Shown here piece after piece: positions 8,860-17,352 of a stretch of DNA of 64,000 nucleotides. Under the pieces are notes generated by a model, which was not told the DNA's origin, did not search any database, and worked only from the letters and a program-made list of their open reading frames with translations. Source of the stretch: Marisalimonas sp016777705. GTDB lineage: Bacteria; Pseudomonadota; Alphaproteobacteria; Puniceispirillales; Marisalimonadaceae. The translations under genes and the position numbers were made by a program. The DNA is taken from NCBI RefSeq assembly GCF_047717795.1, contig NZ_CP159808.1, forward strand, positions 1 to 64,000. Reading direction: 5' to 3'. Position 1 is the first letter of the stretch, and each line of letters starts with the position of its first letter.

Positions 8860-9255
8860 TTATATTGGTTCTTGTATAGGGCCTTTTAATTCTAACCATT
8901 TACTATAACCACCTAAAAGATGAGCTGTATTGAGGAGCCCTATATTGTTGGCTGTTTGAGTGGCGAGTGCAGATCGCCAATCAGATGCACAATAGAAAAT
9001 AAATCGTAAATCATCATTAAAAAAAGTTTTGTGGTAGGGACTTTTAGGGTCTATCCAAAATTCTAACATGCATCTTGGTACATGTTTGGCTCCTAAAATA
9101 CGTCCAGATTTTTGGATTTCTCTAATATCTCTTATATCAATAAACAAATTAGTTTTATCATCATGTAATTTTAATGCATCACTAACATTTATGTTATTAA
9201 TTTCTTTTTTAGCGTTGTCAACAAGCTCAAGAACTGAGGTTTTAAGATTTATCAT
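8860..9255 (-). CDS. Single-domain rhodanese-like protein
   Basis: The rhodanese fold carries sulfur as a persulfide on an active-site cysteine. The 131-residue protein has one domain, with FIDIRDIREIQKSGRI near residue 34 and the active-site loop CASDWRSA near 89, where C and R are at the expected spacing. The start has a strong AAGGAAGAG ribosome site. It sits between a renalase-like flavoprotein and the EamA permease on the same strand, probably one operon. The physiological sulfur acceptor cannot be told. Confidence 0.85.
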   Translation of the reverse strand: MINLKTSVLELVDNAKKEINNINVSDALKLHDDKTNLFIDIRDIREIQKSGRILGAKHVPRCMLEFWIDPKSPYHKTFFNDDLRFIFYCASDWRSALATQTANNIGLLNTAHLLGGYSKWLELKGPIQEPI

Positions 9256-9296
9256 ATTATTACTCTTCCTTAATATATAAATAATAATTTAATTAA

Positions 9297-10241
9297 TTAA
9301 CCAAGTCTATTGAATACTAACTCAGCAGCTTTTTCTCCTGATATAAAAGCTGACTCAACATTGGGCCCTTCCATAAAATCACCTGCAATTGCAATTGGAA
9401 ATTCAGGGTCAATTTGTTTGCCAACCACAATTTGTTTTATTTTGGCATATTTCCAAACATGTAAACTAGAAAAATTAATATTAGGCCTATTCATGAAGAC
9501 AGATAAAAACTCTTCAATTGAAGATAAAATTTCATTTTTAATTAGTAATTTGTTGGTATTCAAGTTTAGGTTTGAATATGATCCCTTAGTATGAGCGGTC
9601 CAATATCTTTTGTTATTACTTGCTGCCATCCAACTTAAAATACTAGGGTTATTATAAAATTCAAAATAATCAGGTATTTTTAAAGGATGTTCATCAAAAT
9701 AAAACATGAGCGCCATACATGCATCATAAGAGGCTGTTTTCAATGATTGTTTCAAAACAGGAAAGTTATTCATTAGTTCTAAATTTTGAGGAGCTGGTAT
9801 AGTAGATATAACAGCGTCAAAAACATTCCAAGATTTGCTTTTTTCATCTAGCGCACTTATTTTTTTATTTATTTTTTTTAATCCAGTAATCTTGAAGTTT
9901 TGTTGTATATTTATATCTTTAGAAATATTAGTTAAAAAATTTCTCATAGTAGGAAATCCTCTAAACCTTGGAGGAGAAAAGTCTCCAAATTTCTTGATAT
10001 AGTGTTCTTTAATACCAAGATTTATTATTTTTTTGAAATTATTATTTTTGGCTGTGAAAAATTGTGCGCCATGAAAAAAATAATATGTATTTTTCCCTAC
10101 CTTCTCTTCTCTTGTTCCTATTCTGCCCCCTATAAAGTTTCCTTTATCTACTATAGTTGATTCCAAGCCATAAGATTTTAGCTTTAATGATGCTGCAATT
10201 CCTGCTATTCCTGATCCAATGATAAGAATTTTTTTTGACAT
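9297..10241 (-). CDS. Renalase-like NAD(P)/FAD-dependent amine oxidoreductase
   Basis: This flavoprotein belongs to the amine-oxidase/renalase-like group. The N-terminal dinucleotide-binding motif is IGSGIAGIAAS, followed by the GGRI box (residues about 38-41) common to this group. The C-terminal segment IAIAGDFMEGPNVESAFISG is the usual second FAD-contact region. At 314 residues the length fits bacterial renalase-like proteins. AAAGG lies ahead of the ATG. It is first in a minus-strand group with rhodanese and EamA genes, divergent from the HAD gene over 45 bases. The substrate is unknown. Confidence 0.82.
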   Translation of the reverse strand: MSKKILIIGSGIAGIAASLKLKSYGLESTIVDKGNFIGGRIGTREEKVGKNTYYFFHGAQFFTAKNNNFKKIINLGIKEHYIKKFGDFSPPRFRGFPTMRNFLTNISKDINIQQNFKITGLKKINKKISALDEKSKSWNVFDAVISTIPAPQNLELMNNFPVLKQSLKTASYDACMALMFYFDEHPLKIPDYFEFYNNPSILSWMAASNNKRYWTAHTKGSYSNLNLNTNKLLIKNEILSSIEEFLSVFMNRPNINFSSLHVWKYAKIKQIVVGKQIDPEFPIAIAGDFMEGPNVESAFISGEKAAELVFNRLG

Positions 10242-10286
10242 TTAATACCTTTCGTAAAATTAACTTTTTTAGGATTAATCATTAAT

Positions 10287-11282
10287 ATGGATAACTACCT
10301 TGTAAAACCAGAATTTATATTAGAAAAATTTCAATTTAAAGAAAGTTTTAAGATTCCATCTATTAAAGATATAAATGCAGAAAGCGTTGTTGATCTTTAT
10401 GAGAATATGCGCCCATTTTTTCCTTATTTTCAAGATAACAGCCAAACAACAATTGCTGCTCCTAAGTTAGAAGATATTTTAGATAATTTTGATGCATTGC
10501 TACTTGATGCTTTTGGTGTTTTAAATTCAGGTTCTGCTTTGGTTCCTGGAATAATTGCTACACTAGATAAGGCTAGAGAAAAAGGTATTACACTCTTAGT
10601 GGTTACCAATGGTGCAAGTAACAACAGTTTTATTAAAAGAGACCAGTTGTCTGCTCTAGGTTTAGAGTTTTCACAAGATGAGATAATTTCGAGTAGAGAA
10701 GCAGCGGAGATCTTTTTAACATATAACAAACCTAATGGTCCTCTAGGTGTAATGGGGAATATGGGCAACGATTTTATTATACCTGATTTAGATTGTGTTG
10801 AATTAGAACAAGATTTTTCTATATTTGAAGAGGTAAATTCATTTGTTTTGTTAGGCACGATTCAATGGGACACTGTATGGCAAGATATATTATGTGATTC
10901 TTTAAAAAATAATCCTAGGCCTTTGTTTGTAGCAAATCCAGATATAGTCGCACCTCATAAGAGTAACTTTAGCATTGAACCGGCCTATTTTGTATCACAT
11001 CTAATTTCTAATGGTGTAAATCTTCCTTTCTGGTTAGGAAAACCTTTTCCAACTATCTATGAACTTGCAATGAATAGAATAACAGAGTTATCTGGAAGGC
11101 ATATTCCTCTATCAAGGATTGGAATGGTTGGTGACACTCTTCATACTGATATATTAGGAGCTAATAGCTTTGGTATTAAATCAGTATTAATGACAAAACA
11201 TGGCTTATTTAGAGATGAAAATGTTGCTAAAATGATTAAAAAGACTGGAATAATTCCCGACTTTATTATTGAAGGTCCTTAA
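10287..11282 (+). CDS. HAD-IIA-like sugar-phosphatase/hydrolase family protein
   Basis: Haloacid-dehalogenase superfamily hydrolases use an aspartate nucleophile to cleave phosphoesters. Motif I is seen as LLLDAFGVL near residue 71, motif II as VVTNGA near 110, and motif IV as GMVGDTLHTDILGA near 280. The layout with a large C2-type cap between motifs II and IV matches HAD subfamily IIA (NagD-like). About 65 residues before motif I are longer than usual for NagD. The following ABC ATPase starts 4 bases after the stop. The substrate cannot be read from sequence. Confidence 0.85.
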   Translation: MDNYLVKPEFILEKFQFKESFKIPSIKDINAESVVDLYENMRPFFPYFQDNSQTTIAAPKLEDILDNFDALLLDAFGVLNSGSALVPGIIATLDKAREKGITLLVVTNGASNNSFIKRDQLSALGLEFSQDEIISSREAAEIFLTYNKPNGPLGVMGNMGNDFIIPDLDCVELEQDFSIFEEVNSFVLLGTIQWDTVWQDILCDSLKNNPRPLFVANPDIVAPHKSNFSIEPAYFVSHLISNGVNLPFWLGKPFPTIYELAMNRITELSGRHIPLSRIGMVGDTLHTDILGANSFGIKSVLMTKHGLFRDENVAKMIKKTGIIPDFIIEGP

Positions 11283-11286
11283 ATAG

Positions 11287-12096
11287 ATGTCAATGAGTTG
11301 CAATAATGATTTATGTTTTGAAAAAATTTATTTCTCTTACAGTGATCATCATAATCAAAAAAAAATTTGTCAAAATTTAAACTTAAATATTAAAAATGGT
11401 ATTTTTACGAGTATAATTGGTCCATCAGGATCTGGAAAAACATCTTTATTAAAAATGATAGCTGGCCTCATTGGTTATCAAAAAGGTCAAATAACATTCG
11501 AAAATAAAAAAATAAATAAAATTTTTCGTAAAATTACATTAGTTCAACAAAACGTTGCCCTTATGCCTTGGTTAAATGTTTATCAAAATATTGTTCTAGC
11601 GAAAAACAGCTATAGAACAAACTTTGAAACTGAGGCGATCAGAGTTATAAAAGATGTTGGTTTAGAAAGCTCTACAAATCTTTTTCCTTATCAATTGTCT
11701 GGTGGAATGTTACAAAGAGTTGCAATTGCAAGAGCTCTATTATTTAAGCCTAAATTATTGTTATTAGACGAACCATTTGCTGCTTTAGATAACCTAAGTA
11801 GAGAAATTATTTCTACAGAACTTATTTCAATTATAAAAAAGGAATTGGTTACTGTTGTCATGGTTACTCACTCTATTGAAGAGGCAGCTTTATTGAGTGA
11901 TGAGGTTTTAGTTACCGGAAGAGCTCCAATAAATCTTATTAAAAGATACGTACAACCAAAATGTATAAAATCAGATTCATGGCAAAAATTAGGGCTTAGA
12001 AAATCACTAGAAGATAATACTTTTTTAAATTATTTAAAATTAATCAGAGACAGTTCATATGAAGTAATTGAAAAGGAATTAGATTGTGATACATGA
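11287..12096 (+). CDS. ABC transporter ATP-binding protein, NitT/TauT-like, with no adjacent permease
   Basis: This is the energy-coupling subunit of an ABC importer. Walker A GPSGSGKTS is near residue 43, the Q-loop is QQNVALMPW, the signature is LSGGMLQRVAIARAL near 136, Walker B is LLLLDEPFAALD near 155, and the H-loop is VTHSIEEA. Helical-domain and H-loop flanks resemble the TauB/SsuB group. No permease or binding protein lies next to it. It sits between a HAD hydrolase and a pteridine-reductase-like SDR. It could energise the YnjB/YnjC-like system at 25.4-28.4 kb, which lacks its own ATPase; that pairing is speculative. Confidence 0.9.
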   Translation: MSMSCNNDLCFEKIYFSYSDHHNQKKICQNLNLNIKNGIFTSIIGPSGSGKTSLLKMIAGLIGYQKGQITFENKKINKIFRKITLVQQNVALMPWLNVYQNIVLAKNSYRTNFETEAIRVIKDVGLESSTNLFPYQLSGGMLQRVAIARALLFKPKLLLLDEPFAALDNLSREIISTELISIIKKELVTVVMVTHSIEEAALLSDEVLVTGRAPINLIKRYVQPKCIKSDSWQKLGLRKSLEDNTFLNYLKLIRDSSYEVIEKELDCDT

Positions 12097-12859
12097 AGAT
12101 AAAACAATTTTAGTCACTGCTTCTGCTAAAAGATTAGGTAAATTTATAATAACAGATTTAGTTGAAGCTGGATGGTCAATTGCACTCCATTATAACAAAT
12201 CAAAAAAATTAGCTGAAGAAACAGCAGAAGAATTAGTTAAAATAGGAGGTAAAGTAAATTTATATCAAGCTGATTTAGCAAAAAAATCAGGTATTGAAAA
12301 ATTAATTAAAAACATTGAGGTAAATGAATCGTTATGGGTTGGATTAATAAATAACGCTGGTTATTTTAACTACGACAATAGCAATAATTTTAATTTTGAT
12401 GATTTATATAATCACATGTCTGTTAATTTTACTGCTCCAGCAATACTTACTCAAGCTCTTGCAAATTACACAATAAAAATGCAAAAACAAAAAAAAAATA
12501 CGCAAGGCTTTGTCATAAATATACTCGATGCTAAAATTTTTGGACTTAATCCAGATTATTATACTTATACATTATCTAAACAAGCAATGTATGGACTTAC
12601 AAAAATGTCAGCACTTTCATATTCATCTTGTTTAAGAGTAAACGGTATAGCTCCTGGAATTACATTACTTGCACCTGGGCAGGACCAAAAAGCTTTTAAA
12701 AAATCTCATAAACAAAATCTACTTAAAGCATCTTCAACAGTTGAAGAAATTACAAGTACAATTCAACTTATAATAAAATCTAGATCAATGACAGGTCATG
12801 TAACTCTTCTCGACGGTGGAGCACATCTAGCTCCACCTAGAAAAGATGTTGGTTTATAA
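12086..12859 (+). CDS. Short-chain dehydrogenase/reductase, pteridine-reductase (FolM) like
   Basis: This is an NAD(P)-dependent SDR with Rossmann motif TASAKRLGKFI near residue 10, NNAGYF near 90 and the catalytic YxxxK in YTLSKQAMYG near 153. SDRs beside folB in proteobacteria are commonly related to FolM, the dihydrofolate/dihydromonapterin reductase. The neighbouring folB supports a pteridine role, but this is inference. The start is GTG, overlapping the ABC ATPase stop by 11 bases, which suggests translational coupling. It overlaps the region just before the folB start. Confidence 0.82.
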   Translation: MIHEDKTILVTASAKRLGKFIITDLVEAGWSIALHYNKSKKLAEETAEELVKIGGKVNLYQADLAKKSGIEKLIKNIEVNESLWVGLINNAGYFNYDNSNNFNFDDLYNHMSVNFTAPAILTQALANYTIKMQKQKKNTQGFVINILDAKIFGLNPDYYTYTLSKQAMYGLTKMSALSYSSCLRVNGIAPGITLLAPGQDQKAFKKSHKQNLLKASSTVEEITSTIQLIIKSRSMTGHVTLLDGGAHLAPPRKDVGL

Positions 12860-12872
12860 TAGGACACACAAT

Positions 12873-13229
12873 ATGAAGATAAAAAAAAGAAAGATTTTTA
12901 TTAATCACTTAGAGTTGATGGCATCAATTGGTGTTTATGAAGAAGAAAAAAAAAATAAACAAAAAATTATTATAAATTTAGAAATACTTATGACAAATGA
13001 AACAGAGCCAAAAGATGATAACTTAAAAGAAACACAAGATTATAGCCAGTTTAGAAAAGCTGCTAAGGATATTGTTGACAGCCAACATTTTCAATTACTT
13101 GAGGTGTTAACTAATAAGATACATTTAATCATTAACGAAAACAAATTTGTTGTTGGTTCTAGAGTAACAATTTGCAAACCAGATATTTTTAACGACTGTG
13201 AAGTTGCCTATGAGATATCAAATATTTAA
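12873..13229 (+). CDS. folB: Dihydroneopterin aldolase
   Basis: FolB cleaves 7,8-dihydroneopterin to 6-hydroxymethyldihydropterin and glycolaldehyde in folate synthesis. The protein has the FolB opening KIFINHLELMASIGVYEEE, with the family's G-x-x-x-x-E pattern, and a conserved LLEVLTNKI segment near the middle. Length, about 118 residues, is normal. I choose the ATG at 12873 because AGGAC lies 7 bases upstream; an earlier in-frame ATG at 12846 lies inside the SDR gene. Its stop overlaps the convergent gloB stop by 4 bases. Confidence 0.9.
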   Translation: MKIKKRKIFINHLELMASIGVYEEEKKNKQKIIINLEILMTNETEPKDDNLKETQDYSQFRKAAKDIVDSQHFQLLEVLTNKIHLIINENKFVVGSRVTICKPDIFNDCEVAYEISNI

Positions 13230-13990
13230 AAATTGTCTTTCTGTAATCGAATTTCTTTGAACGATTCAACAACGCTAGTGGTTTGTAATTTGATGGAGTT
13301 AGTAAATTTTGTATCGTCAACTCTTAAGAATGGGTTGATTTTTTTCTCTTTTCCTAAGGAAAAAGGGATAGTAGGTTCTAAATTAGTTCTTTTCATATTT
13401 ATTTCAGAAATAGCTGTTTGTAATAATTCATTATAAGGGTCAATATAACTTGAAAATTTAGCATTAGATTGTGTGTATTCATGCCCACAATAAGTCAAGG
13501 TTTCATCAGGTAAGTTTTTAAGTTTGAGTAGACTTGAGCACATTTGCTCCATAGACCCTTCAAAAACACGTCCACATCCTAGGTAGAATAATGTATCGCC
13601 TGAAAAAAGAATATTTTCATGGGGTATATAAAAACAAACATGACCTAGTGTATGTCCTGGAGTATGAATTACCTTAGTTTCTAACCCAGCAATGGAAATT
13701 ACATCATTATCCGAAACAAAAACATCTATGTTAGAAATTTTTTCTTTTTCATAGATAGGAGCAATTAATTTAGATCCATAAATTTCTTTAAGTTGTCTAT
13801 TTCCACCTGTATGATCATGATGGTGATGGGTATTGACTATTTCGTCTAAATGCCATCCCTTATCATTTAAAAATTTTTCTACGGGTTTTGATTCTCCAGG
13901 GTCAACTACAGCTGTTATATTTTTTTCTATATTACGTAATAAATAAATATAGTTATCTGATAGGGCACTTATAATATTTATTTCGATCAT
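13226..13990 (-). CDS. gloB: Hydroxyacylglutathione hydrolase (glyoxalase II)
   Basis: Glyoxalase II hydrolyses S-D-lactoylglutathione to D-lactate and glutathione in methylglyoxal detoxification. This is a metallo-beta-lactamase-fold enzyme with the binuclear metal motif THHHHDHTGG near residue 55, a further ligand in HTPGHTLGH near 110, and the aspartate in FSGDTLF. YCGHEYTQSN matches the GloB substrate-binding region. The 254-residue length is typical. It is transcribed away from the chorismate mutase gene across a 129-base AT-rich gap. Confidence 0.95.
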   Translation of the reverse strand: MIEINIISALSDNYIYLLRNIEKNITAVVDPGESKPVEKFLNDKGWHLDEIVNTHHHHDHTGGNRQLKEIYGSKLIAPIYEKEKISNIDVFVSDNDVISIAGLETKVIHTPGHTLGHVCFYIPHENILFSGDTLFYLGCGRVFEGSMEQMCSSLLKLKNLPDETLTYCGHEYTQSNAKFSSYIDPYNELLQTAISEINMKRTNLEPTIPFSLGKEKKINPFLRVDDTKFTNSIKLQTTSVVESFKEIRLQKDNF

Positions 13991-14119
13991 GTATATCTCT
14001 TTAAAAAGTAAAAAATTGCTTTAACTAATATTAAATTAAAACATTTGTTAAAAAAAATTAATCAAAAAGTTTATTTTATTTAATATAAGTATATATATGT
14101 TAGATCATAAGGGTTTAAA

Positions 14120-14653
14120 ATGGATAATTTAGAATTAGAAAGTCTTCGAAATAAAATTGATGAAATTGATACTAGTTTGTGTCAAATGATTAAAGAAAGA
14201 CAATCTTTAGCGTCAAAAATTATGAATGCCAAAAAAGGTGATTTCCCTTTTGATCCTGATAGAGAAGAAAAATTAATCAAAAAATTAGTAACTTTAGGAT
14301 TAGATAAATTTTTAGTTGAAAAAGTTTGGCGTCAAATAATTTCAGCAAATTTATCTATACAAAAAGTATTGAAAATAGGTGTTGCGGGTAATGATGATGA
14401 GATTAAGTCAGCTTATTCAGCACATTTTGGAAATTATTTTGATACCACACACTTTTTAAGTGTAGTAAGTTTATTAGCATCTTTAGATAACAAGGATATA
14501 GAGATAGGTTTTATAGACAGCAAAAGCTTGAGTAAACTTAAAAAACATACCGATATCAAAGTTAATTTTGAGATTATAGCTAATGTCCCACTTTATAAAA
14601 GCACAAATCAAAAGAGCTATAATATAATTAAACTCAAAGATGATAAATCGTAG
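14120..14653 (+). CDS. AroQ-type chorismate mutase with an unassigned C-terminal domain
   Basis: Chorismate mutase converts chorismate to prephenate. The first 85 residues form the helical AroQ domain: LRNKIDEIDTSLCQMIKER, then a lysine-rich helix, then PFDPDREEKLIKKL and VWRQIISANL. Residues about 90-177 (KIGVAGNDDEIKSAYSAHFG onward) are not part of the minimal enzyme and I do not recognise them with certainty; the opening faintly recalls a prephenate-dehydratase-like fold. It is first in a cassette with an aminotransferase and TyrA, so prephenate would be used by its neighbours. Transcription probably starts in the 129-base gap shared with gloB. Confidence 0.85.
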   Translation: MDNLELESLRNKIDEIDTSLCQMIKERQSLASKIMNAKKGDFPFDPDREEKLIKKLVTLGLDKFLVEKVWRQIISANLSIQKVLKIGVAGNDDEIKSAYSAHFGNYFDTTHFLSVVSLLASLDNKDIEIGFIDSKSLSKLKKHTDIKVNFEIIANVPLYKSTNQKSYNIIKLKDDKS

Positions 14654-14661
14654 GATATTTT

Positions 14662-15768
14662 ATGATGAGTATTTCTGCTAAAAGTAGTATTGAAAAATTA
14701 AAAACTTATAAACCAAATTTTGGTAAGAGTAAGCTTGACAACTTAATAAGACTCTCAGCCAATGAAGGGGCCCTAGGAACATCTTTGAAAGCTATTAAAG
14801 CTGTAAAATCTTTTTCTACAAATTTACATAGATATCCACCACAAGTAAGTGAAGATTTAATTAGAGCTATTGGAAAAAGGTATTCGCTTAACAAGGATAG
14901 AATTATATTAGGTAACGGTTCTGACGAATTAATATCTATTATTGCACAAGCTTTTTTAGATACTAAAGATGAAGCCATATATACGGAATATGGTTTTTTA
15001 CAATTTCCTCAAGCTATAGCAGTAGCAGGAGCAAAAGGGGTTATAGCAAAAGATAATGGTTTAACCGCGAGCGTAGATAATATTTTATCAAAAATTAATA
15101 AAAAAACTAAAGTTATATTTTTGGCTAATGCAAACAACCCTACAGGTACATTTATACCCAAAGATGAAGTTATAAGATTACATAGCTCTATCCCACCAAA
15201 TGTATTATTAGTTTATGATGCAGCGTATTCCGAGTTTATTAATCATCATGATTACATTGATGGTAGTAGTTTAGTTGAAAAAAATGAGAATGTAATTATG
15301 TTGAGAACATTTTCTAAATTGCATGGATTAGCGTCCCTACGTTTAGGTTGGGGCTATTGTTCTCAATATATAATCGATAATCTGATGAAAGTAAGAGGCC
15401 CCTTTAGTGTCAATACTCCAGCAATAATTGCGGGCATAGCTGCGGTTGAAGATATTGATTTTCAAAAAATGTCTGTTGCACACAACTTTGAATGGATGGC
15501 ATGGTTTGAAAAACAATTAAAAATATTAAACTTAACTTTTGAAAAATCTTTAACAAATTTTCTATTAATAAAGTTTCCAAATGATATTAAATATAGCGCT
15601 CAAAGCGCTGAAGACTTTCTTGCAAAAAAAGGGATATTAGTAAGAGGCATGGCTGTTTATAATTTACCTAATTATTTACGAGTATCAATTGGAACTGAGA
15701 AAGAAAATATTACATTAATAAACGAATTGAAAAAATTTTTAGAAAAAGATAATGACAATAATATTTAA
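14662..15768 (+). CDS. hisC: HisC-type PLP aminotransferase (histidinol-phosphate or aromatic)
   Basis: This is a fold-type I aminotransferase using pyridoxal phosphate. It has IRLSANEGALG near residue 28, GNGSDELI near 86, NPTGTFIP near 162, the aspartate in VYDAAYSEF near 190, and the Schiff-base lysine in RTFSKLHGLA near 220. The family makes histidinol phosphate, but copies between chorismate mutase and tyrA often act on aromatic keto acids or prephenate. Which reaction it performs is unresolved. Two ATGs begin the gene; tyrA overlaps its end by 17 bases. Confidence 0.88.
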   Translation: MMSISAKSSIEKLKTYKPNFGKSKLDNLIRLSANEGALGTSLKAIKAVKSFSTNLHRYPPQVSEDLIRAIGKRYSLNKDRIILGNGSDELISIIAQAFLDTKDEAIYTEYGFLQFPQAIAVAGAKGVIAKDNGLTASVDNILSKINKKTKVIFLANANNPTGTFIPKDEVIRLHSSIPPNVLLVYDAAYSEFINHHDYIDGSSLVEKNENVIMLRTFSKLHGLASLRLGWGYCSQYIIDNLMKVRGPFSVNTPAIIAGIAAVEDIDFQKMSVAHNFEWMAWFEKQLKILNLTFEKSLTNFLLIKFPNDIKYSAQSAEDFLAKKGILVRGMAVYNLPNYLRVSIGTEKENITLINELKKFLEKDNDNNI

Positions 15769-16630
15769 CAAGGTTTCTATAATTGGTTTAGGTCTAATTG
15801 GCACCTCAATTTTACATGCTATAAAGGTTAAAGAAGATCAAAAGGTATTAACTTTTGCATATGATATTAATCCTGAACATAGATCAATAGTTTCTGAAAT
15901 GAAAATAGCTACCTATGTTTGTGATGATATTAAAGAAACAGTTCAAGAGGCTGATTTAATAATCCTTGCTATCCCTGTTGGTTCTATGAAATCTGTTGCT
16001 AATTTAATTGCGCCACACTTAAAACCAGAAGCTTTAGTTACAGATACTGGATCAACCAAGCTTTCAGTTATTAAAGATGTTATGTCTTTTATTCCGACAA
16101 ATAATTACTTTATTCCTTCACATCCTTTAGCGGGCACAGAATATTCTGGACCAAGGTCAGGCTTTAGTGCCTTGTTTGAAAATCGTTATTGGTTAATTGT
16201 TTTTGATAAAGAAACTAAACAAACTAAAGAATTAGCTCTTTTTTTTAAAAAACTAGGATCAATCGTTGAAACAGTAAATGTTGATTATCACGATAGAATC
16301 CTTGCTATTACATCGCATTTACCACACTTGATTGCATATACAATAGTTGGCACAGCTTCAGATTTAGAGTCTGACCTAAAGAATGATGTAATAAAATATT
16401 CTGCCTCAGGCTTTAGAGACTTCACTCGTATTGCTTCTTCAGACCCAATAATGTGGAGAGATATTTTTGTTAACAATTCAGAAGCTGTTCTTGAAATGCT
16501 CCAAAGATTTAATGAAGATCTTTCAGATTTACAAAAAGCTATAAGAAAAAAGGATGGAGAAAAATTACATTCTTTTTTTTCAAGAACAAAGTCTATTAGA
16601 GAAAGAATAATAGATGCTGGACAAAGTTAA
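15752..16630 (+). CDS. tyrA: Prephenate/arogenate dehydrogenase
   Basis: TyrA oxidatively decarboxylates prephenate or arogenate on the way to tyrosine. The NAD-binding motif IGLGLIGTS is near residue 10, and the catalytic region has SHPLAGTEYSGP near 127 and HDRILAITSHLPHLIAYT near 180. The 292-residue length matches stand-alone alphaproteobacterial TyrA. There is no fused mutase, which fits the separate chorismate mutase upstream. The start lies inside the aminotransferase gene. Preference between prephenate and arogenate cannot be judged. Confidence 0.93.
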   Translation: MTIIFNKVSIIGLGLIGTSILHAIKVKEDQKVLTFAYDINPEHRSIVSEMKIATYVCDDIKETVQEADLIILAIPVGSMKSVANLIAPHLKPEALVTDTGSTKLSVIKDVMSFIPTNNYFIPSHPLAGTEYSGPRSGFSALFENRYWLIVFDKETKQTKELALFFKKLGSIVETVNVDYHDRILAITSHLPHLIAYTIVGTASDLESDLKNDVIKYSASGFRDFTRIASSDPIMWRDIFVNNSEAVLEMLQRFNEDLSDLQKAIRKKDGEKLHSFFSRTKSIRERIIDAGQS

Positions 16631-16637
16631 TAAAATA

Positions 16638-17264
16638 TCAAATATTCATAACTTTTATTCTTAAGCTAGCGATAAGTAATTTTGAATACTCAAAAAATAT
16701 TAAAGAAAACGTGTCTGAAGAATATAACCAGTTTTTAATATCATGATTTTTAGGAGTGATAGGATAAGTAAAAATTTTTTGATTTGGCATCCTGTTTTTA
16801 AATTCTAAAATAGCCCTTGGCATATGATAATTACTGGTAATTAGAATAATATTATCTATATCATTTTTTTTAGTCCATTTATAAGTTTCAGAAGCGTTTG
16901 AATAGGTATCTTTAGATATACTTTCAAGTTCTATGCAGCATTCAACCAATTTTAAATTAAAGTCTGAAGTAAGTATTTTTTTTAAAGTTGCTTTTGTGAA
17001 TCCCTTGCCCGTTCCGCTGATAAGTATTTTGAAGTCAGTTTTAGTAAGCTTGTTAATATTATTTACAATTTTAAGGCCCTCTTTAATTCTATTTGAACCG
17101 CCTGTTAAAATTACTATATTTGAGTTAACAATATTTCTACTCTTTTCTAAGGATAAAATTTTTTCTTGAAAATTAAATAAACCAACAAAAAAATAACTTA
17201 TAAATAGAATAAGAATTATAAAAAAAGAAGATTTATTTATAAATTTTACCATATTAACGTTCAT
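16638..17264 (-). CDS. DUF218 (YdcF/SanA/ElyC-like) membrane-anchored protein
   Basis: One transmembrane segment (FIILILFISYFFVGLF) near the N-terminus is followed by a periplasmic-type DUF218 domain. The domain shows VILTGGSNRIKEG, ILISGTGKGF, ESISKDTYSNASET and ILITSNYHMPRAI, all typical of the family. Members of this family are linked to envelope integrity or undecaprenyl-lipid handling, but the activity of this one is unknown. The start is the ATG at 17264; the frame can be extended to a TTG at 17291, which would intrude on the divergent promoter. The gene converges on tyrA with a 7-base gap. Confidence 0.82.
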   Translation of the reverse strand: MNVNMVKFINKSSFFIILILFISYFFVGLFNFQEKILSLEKSRNIVNSNIVILTGGSNRIKEGLKIVNNINKLTKTDFKILISGTGKGFTKATLKKILTSDFNLKLVECCIELESISKDTYSNASETYKWTKKNDIDNIILITSNYHMPRAILEFKNRMPNQKIFTYPITPKNHDIKNWLYSSDTFSLIFFEYSKLLIASLRIKVMNI

Positions 17265-17284
17265 AATTCTTTTACGTAAACATG

Positions 17285-17312
17285 TTGGCAAAAAAATGTA
17301 TGTTAGTATACA
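17285..17312 (+). promoter_or_regulatory. Candidate sigma70 promoter of the zinc-ribbon gene
   Basis: TTGGCA (17285-17290) and TATACA (17307-17312) are 16 bases apart, ending 40 bases before the ATG at 17353. Both hexamers are close to consensus. Confidence 0.5.
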
Positions 17313-17352
17313 ATAATTATTAATTTATATTAACGTTTAGGAATTTTATATA

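Noticed and set aside
10430..10858. 142-residue minus-strand ORF
   Set aside because: It is antisense to the HAD hydrolase gene and lacks a ribosome site or family motif.
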